Source: Salmonella enterica subsp. houtenae serovar Houten | GTDB taxonomy: Bacteria; Pseudomonadota; Gammaproteobacteria; Enterobacterales; Enterobacteriaceae | Reading direction: 5' to 3' | Length of the DNA: 64,000 bases | NCBI GenBank assembly: GCA_900478215.1 | Contig: LS483478.1 | Span: 3,224,001 to 3,288,000, forward strand | Shown here: piece after piece, positions 53,524-63,584 of the stretch | Layout of the letters: every line of letters starts with the position of its first letter | Position numbering within the stretch: position 1 is the first letter of the stretch | Notes under the pieces: model-generated | The model's input: the letters and a program-made list of their open reading frames with translations, nothing else | What the model was told of the DNA's origin: nothing | Database searches by the model: none | Made by a program: the position numbers and the translations under genes

Positions 53524-54314
53524 CCGAATCCGTAGCCCGTTTGCGCGGCAACCAGTTAACTCTGGGTTATGGCAGCTATACCGTCGCAAAAAACCTTAAC
53601 GTTTCGATTCCGGACGGCCATTTTACCGCCATTATCGGCCCTAATGGCTGCGGCAAATCGACTCTGCTACGTACGCTAAGCCGTCTGATGACACCCATTG
53701 ACGGCCATGTCTGGCTGGATGGCGAACAAATACAGCGTTACGCCAGTAAAGAGGTCGCGCGGCGAATTGGTTTGCTGGCGCAAAACGCCACCACACCGGG
53801 CGATATCACCGTACAAGAGCTGGTCGCCAGAGGGCGTTATCCGCATCAGCCCTTATTTACCCGCTGGCGCAAGGAAGATGCCGACGCCGTCGCCAATGCG
53901 ATGCGTGCAACAGGTATCACTTCACTGGCGACACAAAGCGTCGATACTCTGTCCGGCGGTCAACGCCAGCGGGCGTGGATAGCCATGGTGCTGGCGCAGG
54001 AAACGTCCATCATGCTGCTGGATGAGCCGACAACGTGGCTGGATATTAGCCATCAAATTGATTTGCTGGAATTGTTAAGCGATCTCAACCGCGAAAAAGG
54101 CTATACGCTCGCCGCCGTCCTGCACGACCTGAATCAGGCCTGTCGATACGCCACGCATTTGATTGCATTACGCGAAGGTAACATTGTGGCGCAGGGCGCG
54201 CCGAAGGAGATTGTTACCGCAGAGCTTATCGAAAAAATCTATGGCCTGCGCTGTATGATTATCGACGATCCGGTTGCCGGTACACCGCTGGTTGTACCGC
54301 TGGGGCGGCAATAG
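53520..54314 (+). CDS. fepC: Ferric enterobactin ABC transporter ATPase FepC
   Basis: Cytoplasmic ATPase that powers uptake through FepDG. 264 residues from MTESVARLRG. Walker A GPNGCGKST, signature LSGGQRQRAW, Walker B IMLLDEPTTWLD, and the switch histidine in VLHDLNQ. A longer frame runs back into fepG and was rejected. Ends the fepDGC operon at a terminator shared with fepE. Confidence 0.97.
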   Translation: MTESVARLRGNQLTLGYGSYTVAKNLNVSIPDGHFTAIIGPNGCGKSTLLRTLSRLMTPIDGHVWLDGEQIQRYASKEVARRIGLLAQNATTPGDITVQELVARGRYPHQPLFTRWRKEDADAVANAMRATGITSLATQSVDTLSGGQRQRAWIAMVLAQETSIMLLDEPTTWLDISHQIDLLELLSDLNREKGYTLAAVLHDLNQACRYATHLIALREGNIVAQGAPKEIVTAELIEKIYGLRCMIIDDPVAGTPLVVPLGRQ

Positions 54315-54331
54315 TCGTCCACACAGATGAC

Positions 54332-54359
54332 AAAGCCGGATAATTGCTATCCGGCTTTT
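54332..54359. terminator. Bidirectional terminator between fepC and fepE
   Basis: Perfect eleven-base stem AAAGCCGGATA/TATCCGGCTTT with a five-base loop; A- and T-runs allow action on both converging transcripts. Confidence 0.9.
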
Positions 54360-54367
54360 CGTGTAAA

Positions 54368-55504
54368 TCAGACTAACCGTTCATCTATCGCCAGCGCGTT
54401 TTCCATTTTACGCGAGACCATCGCGTGACGCAGTAATACGCCGCCGCAGGCCATCATACCGCCAATCAACGCCGCCAGGATAATAATGATCGCTTTACCC
54501 GGGCCATCCTTTTTCACTGGCAGAGACGGCGACAGTTGATATTTAAACGGGGTAAACTTCACGTCGCTCACATTCAGTGCCGCCAGCTGTTCAACATGGT
54601 ATTGACGGTTACGCAAATCACCGTTGATCTCGGCCATGTCCGTTACCCCTTTTTCAATTTCTAGTTTGCGGGAAATACCATCCGCGCCGAGAGAAATAGA
54701 AAAATCCGGATCATCTTTTACCGCCTGACCATTGCTGTAAACCGGTTTCTTAATGCCGGCGGCGTTGGCGATATCCAGCGAATAATGAAGACGTTGAATA
54801 TTGGCATCAAGTTGATTTCTGAGGCGTACCCGATCCATCGCCAGCTTTTCCTGCTCATAGCGAGTTTTGATTTCCAACTGGTTACGAATATTTTCCAACG
54901 TTTCCTTCACGACAATATCAGAGATGTACTGAATATAGCCAGCCAACACCTTTTGCGCTTCTTCCCGCGTCGGCGCACTAAAACTCAACGTCCAAGACGT
55001 GAATAACGACGTTTCATTTTTCTTGCCGACATTGCTGTCCACCGCTTTCATTTTTTCGCTCAGCGCGACAATCGCCCGGTGAAGATCCTGCTCGTCTATT
55101 TTCGCGCCTTTTAATTGATCCATGACATACGGAGAAGAACGAAGATATTCTTCCAGCAGCGACAGCGAGCTAAACTTTTTAATGAACAGATTAAATACGC
55201 TGGTCCGATCAACGCTTACATCCATATCCAACACGCGCAACGTGGTCAACGTTCTCTCCAGTCCCTGCCACTGTACTGATTCCGCCGGTGTGACAATCGC
55301 CTGGCTGGTCCATTTTTGCGGCAGCAGAAAAGACAGGAGCAAACCTACGCACGCAAAGGCGAAAACGGTAGTGAAAATACGGCGTTTAGCCTGCCATAGC
55401 ACGTCCATAAGGCTAAACAAATCGATTTCATGACTGTTGGCGGGCGGCAGTGGGTAACTTGCAAATGCCTGATTTTTTTCTTGCTTTACATTAAGAGATG
55501 ACAT
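54368..55504 (-). CDS. fepE: LPS O-antigen very-long-chain regulator FepE (Wzz family)
   Basis: Inner-membrane polysaccharide co-polymerase; in Salmonella it gives the very long O-antigen modal length. 378 residues: TM1 about 43-61 (FTTVFAFACVGLLLSFLL), a large periplasmic helical domain, TM2 about 338-358 (IIIILAALIGGMMACGG). The proline-rich segment next to TM2 (YQLSPSLPVKKDGPGK) is the Wzz hallmark. Despite the name it has no role in iron uptake that sequence would suggest; it sits inside the enterobactin cluster between fepC and entF. Confidence 0.94.
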   Translation of the reverse strand: MSSLNVKQEKNQAFASYPLPPANSHEIDLFSLMDVLWQAKRRIFTTVFAFACVGLLLSFLLPQKWTSQAIVTPAESVQWQGLERTLTTLRVLDMDVSVDRTSVFNLFIKKFSSLSLLEEYLRSSPYVMDQLKGAKIDEQDLHRAIVALSEKMKAVDSNVGKKNETSLFTSWTLSFSAPTREEAQKVLAGYIQYISDIVVKETLENIRNQLEIKTRYEQEKLAMDRVRLRNQLDANIQRLHYSLDIANAAGIKKPVYSNGQAVKDDPDFSISLGADGISRKLEIEKGVTDMAEINGDLRNRQYHVEQLAALNVSDVKFTPFKYQLSPSLPVKKDGPGKAIIIILAALIGGMMACGGVLLRHAMVSRKMENALAIDERLV

Positions 55505-55683
55505 GCCGTATGACCTGAAAACCTATCCAATGAAAGAACACATTCCTGTCGGAGATTCTAACAGCAATTAAGAATTATCTGAAACAATCTTTGCACCCCA
55601 GCGCCCGAAAAGCACAATATTCGGAATGGATCTTACCTACAGCATGTATCACTTATGTTAAGTGAATTAATAGTTGCAATAAA

Positions 55684-55711
55684 AAACCTCATAATAATTA
55701 TTATGAGGTTT
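55684..55711 (-). terminator. Terminator of the fes-ybdZ-entF operon
   Basis: Perfect 28-base palindrome of A/T-rich arms (AAACCTCATAATAA and its complement); the A-run at 55681-55686 reads as TTTTTT after the stem on the - strand, just beyond the entF stop. Confidence 0.85.
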
Positions 55712-55747
55712 CGCGATTTAATTTGTTAAAAACAGAAGCGACGCCCG

Positions 55748-58700
55748 TTATTTATTAATGAGCTCGCTGATAATGGGCCCGATAGTTTCAAAAGCGGTGG
55801 GAGAAATAATATCCACATGCGCGCACGGCTGGCGATAAATAGCCAAAGAAGCTATCCACGGCGACCAATTTTGTTCAGGCGATACGCCTTCCGGCACCGT
55901 TTTATCCGCCACAAAGAGCGTAGCATGTCCATCAAACGGTACGCTATGCGCCGTCGTCAGCAAACGGACGGCATCAGCATAATTGCCCTCAATGGCGGAA
56001 AATAAGGCGTCGGAGGCATTTCCCTGCTGAGCGGCGACAAACGCCGCGCGCTCGCGTTCAATTTCCGCCAGTACGTCCGGATTAAGGCCATTCGCCTCTT
56101 TTTCCCGCCAGTTTTGTGTTTCCGGCGGCCAGGTATCCAGTAATCCCAAAAACGCCACCGTTTCGCCGCGCGCGCGTAACCGGGCGGCGATCCCTTGCGC
56201 CAGCGTCCCGCCCAACGAATAGCCTAATAAATAATAAGGGCCATGCGGTTGCCGGGCGAGTAATGTCGCCAGGTGGTGTTCACATACCTCATCAAGGGTG
56301 GTTGCTGTTTGCATAGGGCCTGCGGGACGCGGCGATTGAATCCCCATAATCGACCACGACGGGCTGAGATAGCGTGATAATACGCTAAATTGCCAGGCGA
56401 AGCCTGACGCCGGATGGAAACAGAATAGCGTTGGACCCTCGCTTTCACGTAGCGGCAACAGTGGTCCGAACCCCAGATTACGCGAGCGCTCATCATCGTC
56501 AGTTTCAAGCAGCTTGCTCAACTGCACCACGTCAGACGCCACCATCACCTGCCCCGGCGTCACCTGGCGGTTAAACGTCTGGCTTAGCTGCGCGGCCAGT
56601 TTCATCGCCAGCAGCGAGTGTCCGCCCAGCGCAAAGAAATCACTTTCAACGTCGTTAATCTCACAGCCCAGCAGGCTGGAAAACGCCGCAGCGACAGCAA
56701 TCTCCGTTGCGGACTGCGGCGCACGCCCTTTCACACGCGGCGTCAGGTCCGGCAGCGGCAGAGCTTTACGATCCAGCTTGCCATTAGCGCTAAGCGGCAA
56801 ACTGGCAAGTTGCAACAGCACAACCGGCACCATGTGCGCGGGAAGTTTTTGGCGTAATTTTTCCTGCAGCGCCGGTAAATCCAGCGGCAAACCGGAGTGC
56901 GAAACCAGATAGCCGACCAGTTGCCGGGCATCTCCGCCCGTCGCCGCCGCCTGATTAAAGACGCAGGCATGTGCTACCGCCTGTTCAACATCCGGCAGCG
57001 TTTGCATGACGCGATCAATCTCACCCAGTTCAATACGTTGACCACGAATTTTGAGCTGATCGTCGCTGCGCCCCAGATATTCCACCGCGCCGGAATCCAG
57101 CCAGCGCGCCACATCCCCGGTACGGTACATCCGTTCACCAGGCGCAAAAGGATCGGCAATAAAACGGCTGGCGGTAAGATCCGGGCGTCCCAGATAACCC
57201 TGCGCCAGTTGGATACCGGTCAGATAGAGATCGCCAGCTACGCCCGGCGGCACCGGCTGCATATGCGCATCAAGAATACGCAAACCGGTATTCCAGACGG
57301 GATAACCAATCGGGATGCTGTTGCCGTCAACAGCCGCCAGCTCATCGCCGCAGGCCGGATACCAGCTTACATCCACCGCGGCCTCCGTCGGCCCGTACAG
57401 ATTGTGTAACGGCGCGTTGGTTAACGTCTCCCATTCGCGGCACAGCGCCGTCGGCAGGGCCTCGCCGCTACAGAAAACTCGCTTTAAAGAAGCGCAGCTT
57501 TTTCCAGCCGACGCCGACGTTAGCGAGGCAATAAAGGCTGCCAGCATCGACGGCACAAAATGGGTGGTCGTGACGCCGTATTGCGCAAAGAACCGCTGCA
57601 TCGCGAGCGGGTCACGGTGCGCTTCCGGTTCGGCCATCACCAGTTTCGCTCCGGCGATAAACGGCCAGAAAAATTCCCATACTGAGACGTCGAAACTGCA
57701 CGGCGTTTTTTGCGCCACCACATCATCCGCCGTCAACGGATAGTGATCCTGCATCCACAACAGCCGGTTCACTATCGCCGTTTGCCCCACCATCACCCCT
57801 TTCGGTCTGCCCGTCGAACCTGAGGTGAAAATGATATAAGCGGTATGATGCGCTAACGACAGCCCCAGCGGAGTCGCGTCACTGACCGGTAGCGGTTCGC
57901 TATAACACAAATATTCCATCCCCGGCATATCGTGAAAGCGCGCCAGCTGCGCCTGAGTCGTAATTAACAGTTTCGGCTGCGCATCTTCCAGCATCATTCG
58001 CAGCCGATCGTCAGGATAACCGGTATCCAGCGGCAGCCAGGCGGCGCCCGTCTCGACAATGCCATGCAGCGCTAAGGTCAGGAAAACCGACCGCGGCAAC
58101 GCCACCGCCACGCTATCGCCAGGCTGGACGCCGCGTGCCCGCAGCGCGTACGCCAGCGCCACAACCTGTTCGCGCATTTCACGGTAGGTAAAGTGATAAT
58201 GCGCATCTGCCAACGCGGAAGCCGCTGGCGTTTTTTGCGCCTGCTGCGCCACCAAATCGCTAAGCGTGGCGACGGGAATCGTTACCGCCGTATTATTAAG
58301 GTGTGTTAATTGCGTTTGTTCTTCCGCCAGCAGCATTTGCGCATCGCCGCAGCGCAGCGCCGGGTTATCAGCAAACTGCGTGATAAGCGCCATCAACCGT
58401 AAGGCATGGCGGGAGAGCTCGGCGTCATCGTAACGCTGTGCATTCGCCAGCAATTCAATATCCAGACCACCGTTTTCATCCGGGAAAATCGCCAGTTCAA
58501 GATCGTTAACCGGCCCTGTCGCCAGGGTATGGGTTTGCGCCTGTATGCCAGGAAGATCCAGATGATAATCAAACACTTTTATATTGAGCACCGGGCCAAA
58601 TAGCGGCGTCTCTCCTGCGGCTCGCCCACTATCGCGTACAATCTGTTCGGCGTCGTAACGCTGGTGGCGGCGCATTTTCTTTAACTGCGCTGCAAGACGC

Positions 58701-59632
58701 TTCGCCAGCGTTGGCAGGTCTTCCGTCGCATCAAGGTTAACCGCCAGCGGCAACACGTTAAGAACAGGCCCGGTCGCCGTTAACGCCGCCGAGCCCATCC
58801 GCCGCATAAAGATAAATCCGGCGGCATAATCCATCCGCCCACACAATCGTCCCAGCCACAACGTCACCAGCGCCAGGGCAAGATCCGCTCGCGGTATCTC
58901 AGGCATGTGCGCCGCCAGTTGGCGAAACGCCCCCTCCGGCGCGCTCAATTTCATACGCAGAATATCGGCGCTTGCCGACCGCCCCGGCAACGGCGCGGCA
59001 GAAATTGACGCTGGCGGCGGCAGTTCGCGGCGCTGCTGCGCCCAGAAGGCGCCGTCACGCTGCCAGGCCTCGCTCTGGCGATAACGTTGATACTCTTCGA
59101 CCACATCCGCAAAAGGAGTAAAAGGCGAATCCGGCGTAGAGGCGCCGCTCTGCCAGGCGCGATAAATCGCCGCAATCTGGCGGGTTATCGCCGGGAAGCT
59201 AAAGCCATCTACCAGCAAATGGTGATAGCGCTGATACCAATACCAGCAGGTATCATCAATGCGCATTAACTGGTGAAACGCCAGCGGCTTACCGCTATCT
59301 GCACGCAAGTTTTGCCGTAAGTCCGCCTGCATTAACGCCAGCGCCGCGTGATGCGGATCGGGCTGGTCGCGTAAATCGACCATCGTGGGCTCGCCGAAAG
59401 TGCGCTCGGGATCGATCCATTGCCAGACTTCGCCATTCTCCTCGGTAAAACGTATCTGGAGCGTATCCGCCTGCTGCATCCCTACCGCGACCGCTTTTGC
59501 CAGCAAGGCGGCATCCAGCTCGCCGGTCAGTTCCACATAGTGCGCCACGGTCCAGGCTGAGAGAGAATCAGAGAGTTTTTCCGCCATCCAGATCCCCGGC
59601 TGGGCAGCGACTAATGGTAAACGCTGCTTCAT
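55748..59632 (-). CDS. entF: Enterobactin synthase component F (NRPS)
   Basis: Four-domain non-ribosomal peptide synthetase that activates serine, joins it to DHB from EntB, and cyclises three units into enterobactin. 1294 residues. Condensation domain about 1-430 with the HHLLVDGFS active site; adenylation domain about 450-960 (YIIFTSGSTGRPKGVMVGQ, then YRTGDVARW); carrier domain with the phosphopantetheine Ser1006 in GGHSLLAMKL; thioesterase domain with Ser1139 in GYSLGGTL and the late His in CAHVDII. Start overlaps the ybdZ stop (ATGA). Confidence 0.97.
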   Translation of the reverse strand: MKQRLPLVAAQPGIWMAEKLSDSLSAWTVAHYVELTGELDAALLAKAVAVGMQQADTLQIRFTEENGEVWQWIDPERTFGEPTMVDLRDQPDPHHAALALMQADLRQNLRADSGKPLAFHQLMRIDDTCWYWYQRYHHLLVDGFSFPAITRQIAAIYRAWQSGASTPDSPFTPFADVVEEYQRYRQSEAWQRDGAFWAQQRRELPPPASISAAPLPGRSASADILRMKLSAPEGAFRQLAAHMPEIPRADLALALVTLWLGRLCGRMDYAAGFIFMRRMGSAALTATGPVLNVLPLAVNLDATEDLPTLAKRLAAQLKKMRRHQRYDAEQIVRDSGRAAGETPLFGPVLNIKVFDYHLDLPGIQAQTHTLATGPVNDLELAIFPDENGGLDIELLANAQRYDDAELSRHALRLMALITQFADNPALRCGDAQMLLAEEQTQLTHLNNTAVTIPVATLSDLVAQQAQKTPAASALADAHYHFTYREMREQVVALAYALRARGVQPGDSVAVALPRSVFLTLALHGIVETGAAWLPLDTGYPDDRLRMMLEDAQPKLLITTQAQLARFHDMPGMEYLCYSEPLPVSDATPLGLSLAHHTAYIIFTSGSTGRPKGVMVGQTAIVNRLLWMQDHYPLTADDVVAQKTPCSFDVSVWEFFWPFIAGAKLVMAEPEAHRDPLAMQRFFAQYGVTTTHFVPSMLAAFIASLTSASAGKSCASLKRVFCSGEALPTALCREWETLTNAPLHNLYGPTEAAVDVSWYPACGDELAAVDGNSIPIGYPVWNTGLRILDAHMQPVPPGVAGDLYLTGIQLAQGYLGRPDLTASRFIADPFAPGERMYRTGDVARWLDSGAVEYLGRSDDQLKIRGQRIELGEIDRVMQTLPDVEQAVAHACVFNQAAATGGDARQLVGYLVSHSGLPLDLPALQEKLRQKLPAHMVPVVLLQLASLPLSANGKLDRKALPLPDLTPRVKGRAPQSATEIAVAAAFSSLLGCEINDVESDFFALGGHSLLAMKLAAQLSQTFNRQVTPGQVMVASDVVQLSKLLETDDDERSRNLGFGPLLPLRESEGPTLFCFHPASGFAWQFSVLSRYLSPSWSIMGIQSPRPAGPMQTATTLDEVCEHHLATLLARQPHGPYYLLGYSLGGTLAQGIAARLRARGETVAFLGLLDTWPPETQNWREKEANGLNPDVLAEIERERAAFVAAQQGNASDALFSAIEGNYADAVRLLTTAHSVPFDGHATLFVADKTVPEGVSPEQNWSPWIASLAIYRQPCAHVDIISPTAFETIGPIISELINK

Positions 59633-59847
59633 TTCGCCTCCTGCTTATCGGCATAATGCGCCGGACTCAGTGTTGTCCAGCGCGTATTAAGCCACTGCTG
59701 GCACGCGTCCTGCGATTGCGGTTCGCATACCACGTCCCAGCCAGCGGGAAGCGCGCACGCCGCTGGCCAAAGACTGAATTGACGCTGCGCGTTTTGCAGG
59801 ATGTAAAACTGTCCCTGCGGATTATCGAAGGGATTACTGAATTCCAT
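59629..59847 (-). CDS. ybdZ: MbtH-like protein YbdZ
   Basis: Small NRPS partner that binds the EntF adenylation domain and improves its folding and activity. 72 residues from ATG 59847, six bases after CAGGAG; an in-frame TTG two codons upstream is less likely. MbtH signature: NPFDNPQGQFYIL, the NAQRQFSLWP core and PAGWDVVCEP. The conserved tryptophans are present. Overlaps entF by ATGA and follows fes by 30 bases. Confidence 0.96.
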   Translation of the reverse strand: MEFSNPFDNPQGQFYILQNAQRQFSLWPAACALPAGWDVVCEPQSQDACQQWLNTRWTTLSPAHYADKQEAK

Positions 59848-59877
59848 ACTCAACTCCTGTCGTGGACATGTATCCGA

Positions 59878-61095
59878 TTAAAGCGTGTCGATGAGCGGCT
59901 GCCAAAGCAGCATCAACCCTTGCGTTAGCCCGCCGCGCCAGCAAAGCGCATCGTGTCCGCCGTCAACCTGACGCCAGAAAACGGGCTGCTGCGAGTTATG
60001 CAGTTGGGCATACAGTGCCTGATTCGCCTGAAAAACGATTGGCTCACGCACGCCGGCTTCCAGTACGATGCGCAGTCCGCGCGCGCGTAATGCGCCAGTT
60101 TTCAGCCGGGTAATCACGTCCCCCTGCGACTGGTTGACGCGATGAGGCCACCAGAAAGATCCTGACTGGCTCAGTACACAGCCAAAACGCGCCGGCCAGT
60201 TCAGGCCGGCATATAGCGCCGACAGACCGCCAAAACTCTGTCCGGCGACCACCGTCCGTCCGGCATCATCGCTAAAAGGCGTCACCGCTCTGACTTGCGG
60301 CAACAGTTCCTGCTGCACCGCCAGCCAGAAATCGGCATTGCAGGGCAACTCCCGGCTGCGGTGTTGGGTATTAATCGCATCAATCAGCAGATAGACGGCG
60401 CCGGGAAGCCGATGTTGCTGAGTCAGCGAGGCGAGCGCGGGCCAGACAGGCATACTTTCCGCCCAGAACTGGCCGTCCAGCAGAATAGCCAACGGTCTTT
60501 CTTCCGGGGCGTCGTCTCCGGTCGTTAATATCCATACGCGGCGGGAATTGCCCAGACGCTCGCTCTGCCACTGCATCATCAAAGGCGGAGAGTACGGCGT
60601 TTCAGGACGATCCCATCCTGGCTGAAGCGGCGCATCCGGCATTTCCAGCGCCGAAACCGCATGACCGCGCCCTCCCCGCCAGCTTTGTGAATTAAGCGGA
60701 TCGGCAATCGCCTGCGGTAATAGCTGTCGCCAGCCTTCACGCAGTGCGTTCCGATCGGGCGTTTCGCCCGGCGCAAAAGCGGCAAAAATGTCATCACGTT
60801 CGGTAGGAATGAAACAATAGCTGCCGCGCCAGTTAGCGCCAAGCATCGTAGTCCAGCGCCAGGCATCCGTTCCGGCAATACGTGCCATCGTCTGAGGCTG
60901 CGCGTTTTGATGATGATCGGTCACGCCAGTGATATAGACCCAGACACGTCGTATCGAGGAGTGTTTTTCGTTTCCCTGCGAGTCGCGCCACCAAAAAGTG
61001 ACCCGATAATTTCCGTCTTTTTCCTGTACCCATTCCGGCCCGGTTTTCGTCCTCCACCAGGCCTCACTTCCCGTTACCAACGATTCGCCCATCAT
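59878..61095 (-). CDS. fes: Enterobactin esterase Fes
   Basis: Cytoplasmic esterase that hydrolyses the trilactone of ferric enterobactin so the iron can be released. 405 residues (two adjacent ATGs, 61095 and 61092, are possible). An N-terminal Fes domain (about 1-175: VTFWWRDSQG, RVWVYITGVTDHH) precedes an alpha/beta-hydrolase with the nucleophile in VVAGQSFGGLSALYAG and the terminal histidine in QVDGGHDALCWRGG. First gene of fes-ybdZ-entF. Confidence 0.96.
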   Translation of the reverse strand: MMGESLVTGSEAWWRTKTGPEWVQEKDGNYRVTFWWRDSQGNEKHSSIRRVWVYITGVTDHHQNAQPQTMARIAGTDAWRWTTMLGANWRGSYCFIPTERDDIFAAFAPGETPDRNALREGWRQLLPQAIADPLNSQSWRGGRGHAVSALEMPDAPLQPGWDRPETPYSPPLMMQWQSERLGNSRRVWILTTGDDAPEERPLAILLDGQFWAESMPVWPALASLTQQHRLPGAVYLLIDAINTQHRSRELPCNADFWLAVQQELLPQVRAVTPFSDDAGRTVVAGQSFGGLSALYAGLNWPARFGCVLSQSGSFWWPHRVNQSQGDVITRLKTGALRARGLRIVLEAGVREPIVFQANQALYAQLHNSQQPVFWRQVDGGHDALCWRGGLTQGLMLLWQPLIDTL

Positions 61096-61154
61096 AACCC
61101 TTTGTTTATTATTGGTTTTGTATATTGATAATGAAATATATTGATAATATTATT

Positions 61155-61173
61155 GATAACTATTTTCATTTGC
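61155..61173. promoter_or_regulatory. Fur box in the fes / fepA divergent promoter
   Basis: GATAACTATTTTCATTTGC, preceded by a second GATAATATTATTGATAAC stretch at 61143-61160, giving overlapping Fur-like repeats. The site resembles the characterised E. coli fepA-fes operator. Placed to repress both fepA (+) and fes (-). Confidence 0.8.
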
Positions 61174-61281
61174 AATAGCGTATTGTCGCGCGCCAGGAAG
61201 CGCGAACACCATTTCACTACCCCGGCCAGTGCCTTTGACGGGCGCTTTGGCTTATGTGGCTAAAGAAAAGCAGGATATACA

Positions 61282-63537
61282 ATGAACAAGAAGATTCATT
61301 CCGTGGCCTTACTGGTCAATTTAGGGATTTACGGGGCCGCTCTGCCCGCAATGGCGGAAGAGAAAACCGATAGCACTGCGCTCAATAATGAAGATACCAT
61401 CGTAGTGACTGCCGCCCAGCAAAACCTGCAGGCGCCTGGCGTATCCACCATCACCGCCGATGAAATCCGCAAAAATCCGCCCGCGCGCGACGTGTCAGAA
61501 ATCATCCGCACTATGCCGGGCGTTAACCTGACCGGTAACTCCACCAGCGGTCAGCGCGGAAACAATCGGCAAATCGATATTCGCGGCATGGGACCGGAAA
61601 ACACCCTTATCCTGGTTGACGGTAAACCCGTTACCAGTCGTAACTCGGTGCGCCTGGGCTGGCGCGGCGAGCGTGATACCCGCGGCGATACCGCGTGGGT
61701 GCCGCCAGAGATGATCGAACGTATTGAAGTGCTGCGTGGTCCTGCCGCCGCACGTTACGGTAACGGCGCGGCGGGTGGCGTGGTCAATATCATTACCAAA
61801 AAAGGCGGTAGCGCGTGGCACGGTTCCTGGAATACCTATTTCAACGCGCCGGAACATAAAGACGAAGGCGCGACCAAACGCACTAACTTTAGCCTGAACG
61901 GCCCGCTGGGCGGGGATTTCAGCTTCCGTCTGTATGGCAACCTCGACAAAACGCAGGCTGATGCGCGCAATATTAACCAGGGGCATCAGTCTGAACGTAC
62001 CGGGAGTTACGCCGACACGTTACCGGCAGGACGGGAGGGGGTAATTAACAAAGATATCAACGGTGTGGTTCGTTGGGATTTTGCTCCGCTTCAGTCTCTG
62101 GAGCTGGAGGCCGGTTACAGTCGCCAGGGCAACCTCTATGCCGGCGATACTCAGAACACCAATACGAACCAACTGGTGAAAGATAATTACGGAAAAGAGA
62201 CGAACCGTCTTTATCGGCAGAACTACTCTCTGACCTGGAACGGCGGCTGGGATAATGGCGTCACCACCAGTAACTGGGTGCAATACGAACATACCCGTAA
62301 CTCCCGGATGCCGGAAGGCTTAGCAGGCGGCACCGAAGGGATCTTCGATCCAAAAGCATCGCAAAAATATGCCGATGCCGATTTGAATGACGTCACCCTA
62401 CACAGCGAAGTGAGCCTTCCTTTCGATCTGCTGGTCAATCAAAACCTGACGCTGGGTACCGAATGGGCCCAACAGCGTATGAAAGACATGCTCTCCAACT
62501 CGCAAACCTTTATGGGGGGAAATATCCCGGGTTACAGCAGTACTAATCGTAGCCCCTATTCAAAAGCGGAAATTTTCTCTCTGTTTGCTGAAAACAACAT
62601 GGAACTGACCGACAGCACCATGCTGACACCGGGGCTACGTTTCGATCATCACAGTATTGTGGGAGATAACTGGAGCCCGTCGCTGAACCTGTCGCAAGGT
62701 TTGGGGGATGACTTTACCCTGAAAATGGGTATCGCCCGCGTTTATAAAGCCCCGAGTCTGTACCAGACTAACCCAAACTATATTTTGTACAGTAAAGGTC
62801 AGGGCTGTTACGCGACTGGCGCTGGTACCGGCATCGGCTGCTATATGATGGGTAACGATGATCTGAAAGCCGAAACCAGCATCAATAAAGAGATCGGTCT
62901 GGAATTTAAACGTGATGGCTGGCTGGCCGGCGTCACCTGGTTCCGCAATGATTACCGCAATAAAATCGAAGCGGGTACGGTGCCGTTGCAGCGTATCAAC
63001 AATGGCAAAACGGATGTCTATCAGTGGGAGAACGTGCCGAAAGCGGTCGTTGAAGGTCTGGAAGGCACGTTAAACGTACCGGTTAGCGACACCGTCAACT
63101 GGACGAATAACGTTACGTATATGCTGCAGAGCAAAAACAAAGAAACCGGCGAACGCCTGTCGATTATTCCGCAGTACACGCTTAACTCGACCCTGAGCTG
63201 GCAGGTACGTCAGGACGTTTCTCTGCAATCGACCTTCACCTGGTACGGCAAACAAGAGCCGAAGAAATATGATTATCAGGGTAACCCCGTGACCGGAACA
63301 GATAAGCAAGCGGTCAGCCCATACAGTATTGTTGGCCTGAGCGCGACCTGGGACGTGACCAAAAACGTCAGCCTGACCGGTGGCGTGGATAACCTCTTTG
63401 ACAAACGTCTGTGGCGTGAGGGTAACGCGCAAACCGTTAGGGATACTCAAACTGGCGCCTATATGGCGGGCGCTGGCGCGTACACCTATAACGAACCGGG
63501 ACGTACGTGGTATATGAGCATTAATACCCATTTCTGA
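61282..63537 (+). CDS. fepA: TonB-dependent ferric enterobactin receptor FepA
   Basis: Outer-membrane 22-strand barrel that imports ferric enterobactin with TonB energy. 751 residues. Signal peptide ends AMAEEK..., about residue 22-24; the TonB box is in EDTIVVTAAQ (about 38-47). The plug domain contains ARDVSEIIRTMPGVNLTGNS and ERIEVLRGPAAARYGNGAAG; the barrel ends in the classical C-terminal aromatic strand (WYMSINTHF). Preceded by AAAGCAGGATAT. Confidence 0.97.
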   Translation: MNKKIHSVALLVNLGIYGAALPAMAEEKTDSTALNNEDTIVVTAAQQNLQAPGVSTITADEIRKNPPARDVSEIIRTMPGVNLTGNSTSGQRGNNRQIDIRGMGPENTLILVDGKPVTSRNSVRLGWRGERDTRGDTAWVPPEMIERIEVLRGPAAARYGNGAAGGVVNIITKKGGSAWHGSWNTYFNAPEHKDEGATKRTNFSLNGPLGGDFSFRLYGNLDKTQADARNINQGHQSERTGSYADTLPAGREGVINKDINGVVRWDFAPLQSLELEAGYSRQGNLYAGDTQNTNTNQLVKDNYGKETNRLYRQNYSLTWNGGWDNGVTTSNWVQYEHTRNSRMPEGLAGGTEGIFDPKASQKYADADLNDVTLHSEVSLPFDLLVNQNLTLGTEWAQQRMKDMLSNSQTFMGGNIPGYSSTNRSPYSKAEIFSLFAENNMELTDSTMLTPGLRFDHHSIVGDNWSPSLNLSQGLGDDFTLKMGIARVYKAPSLYQTNPNYILYSKGQGCYATGAGTGIGCYMMGNDDLKAETSINKEIGLEFKRDGWLAGVTWFRNDYRNKIEAGTVPLQRINNGKTDVYQWENVPKAVVEGLEGTLNVPVSDTVNWTNNVTYMLQSKNKETGERLSIIPQYTLNSTLSWQVRQDVSLQSTFTWYGKQEPKKYDYQGNPVTGTDKQAVSPYSIVGLSATWDVTKNVSLTGGVDNLFDKRLWREGNAQTVRDTQTGAYMAGAGAYTYNEPGRTWYMSINTHF

Positions 63538-63545
63538 TGCCAATC

Positions 63546-63573
63546 TTCCCTCCCTCATTCGGGGGAGGGAATT
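63546..63573 (+). terminator. Hairpin after fepA
   Basis: Stem TTCCCTCCC/GGGAGGGAA with a seven- to nine-base loop and a short T-stretch, 8 bases after the fepA stop. entD starts only 12 bases later, so read-through must be possible unless entD has its own promoter. Confidence 0.65.
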
Positions 63574-63584
63574 TGCAAGAAACT

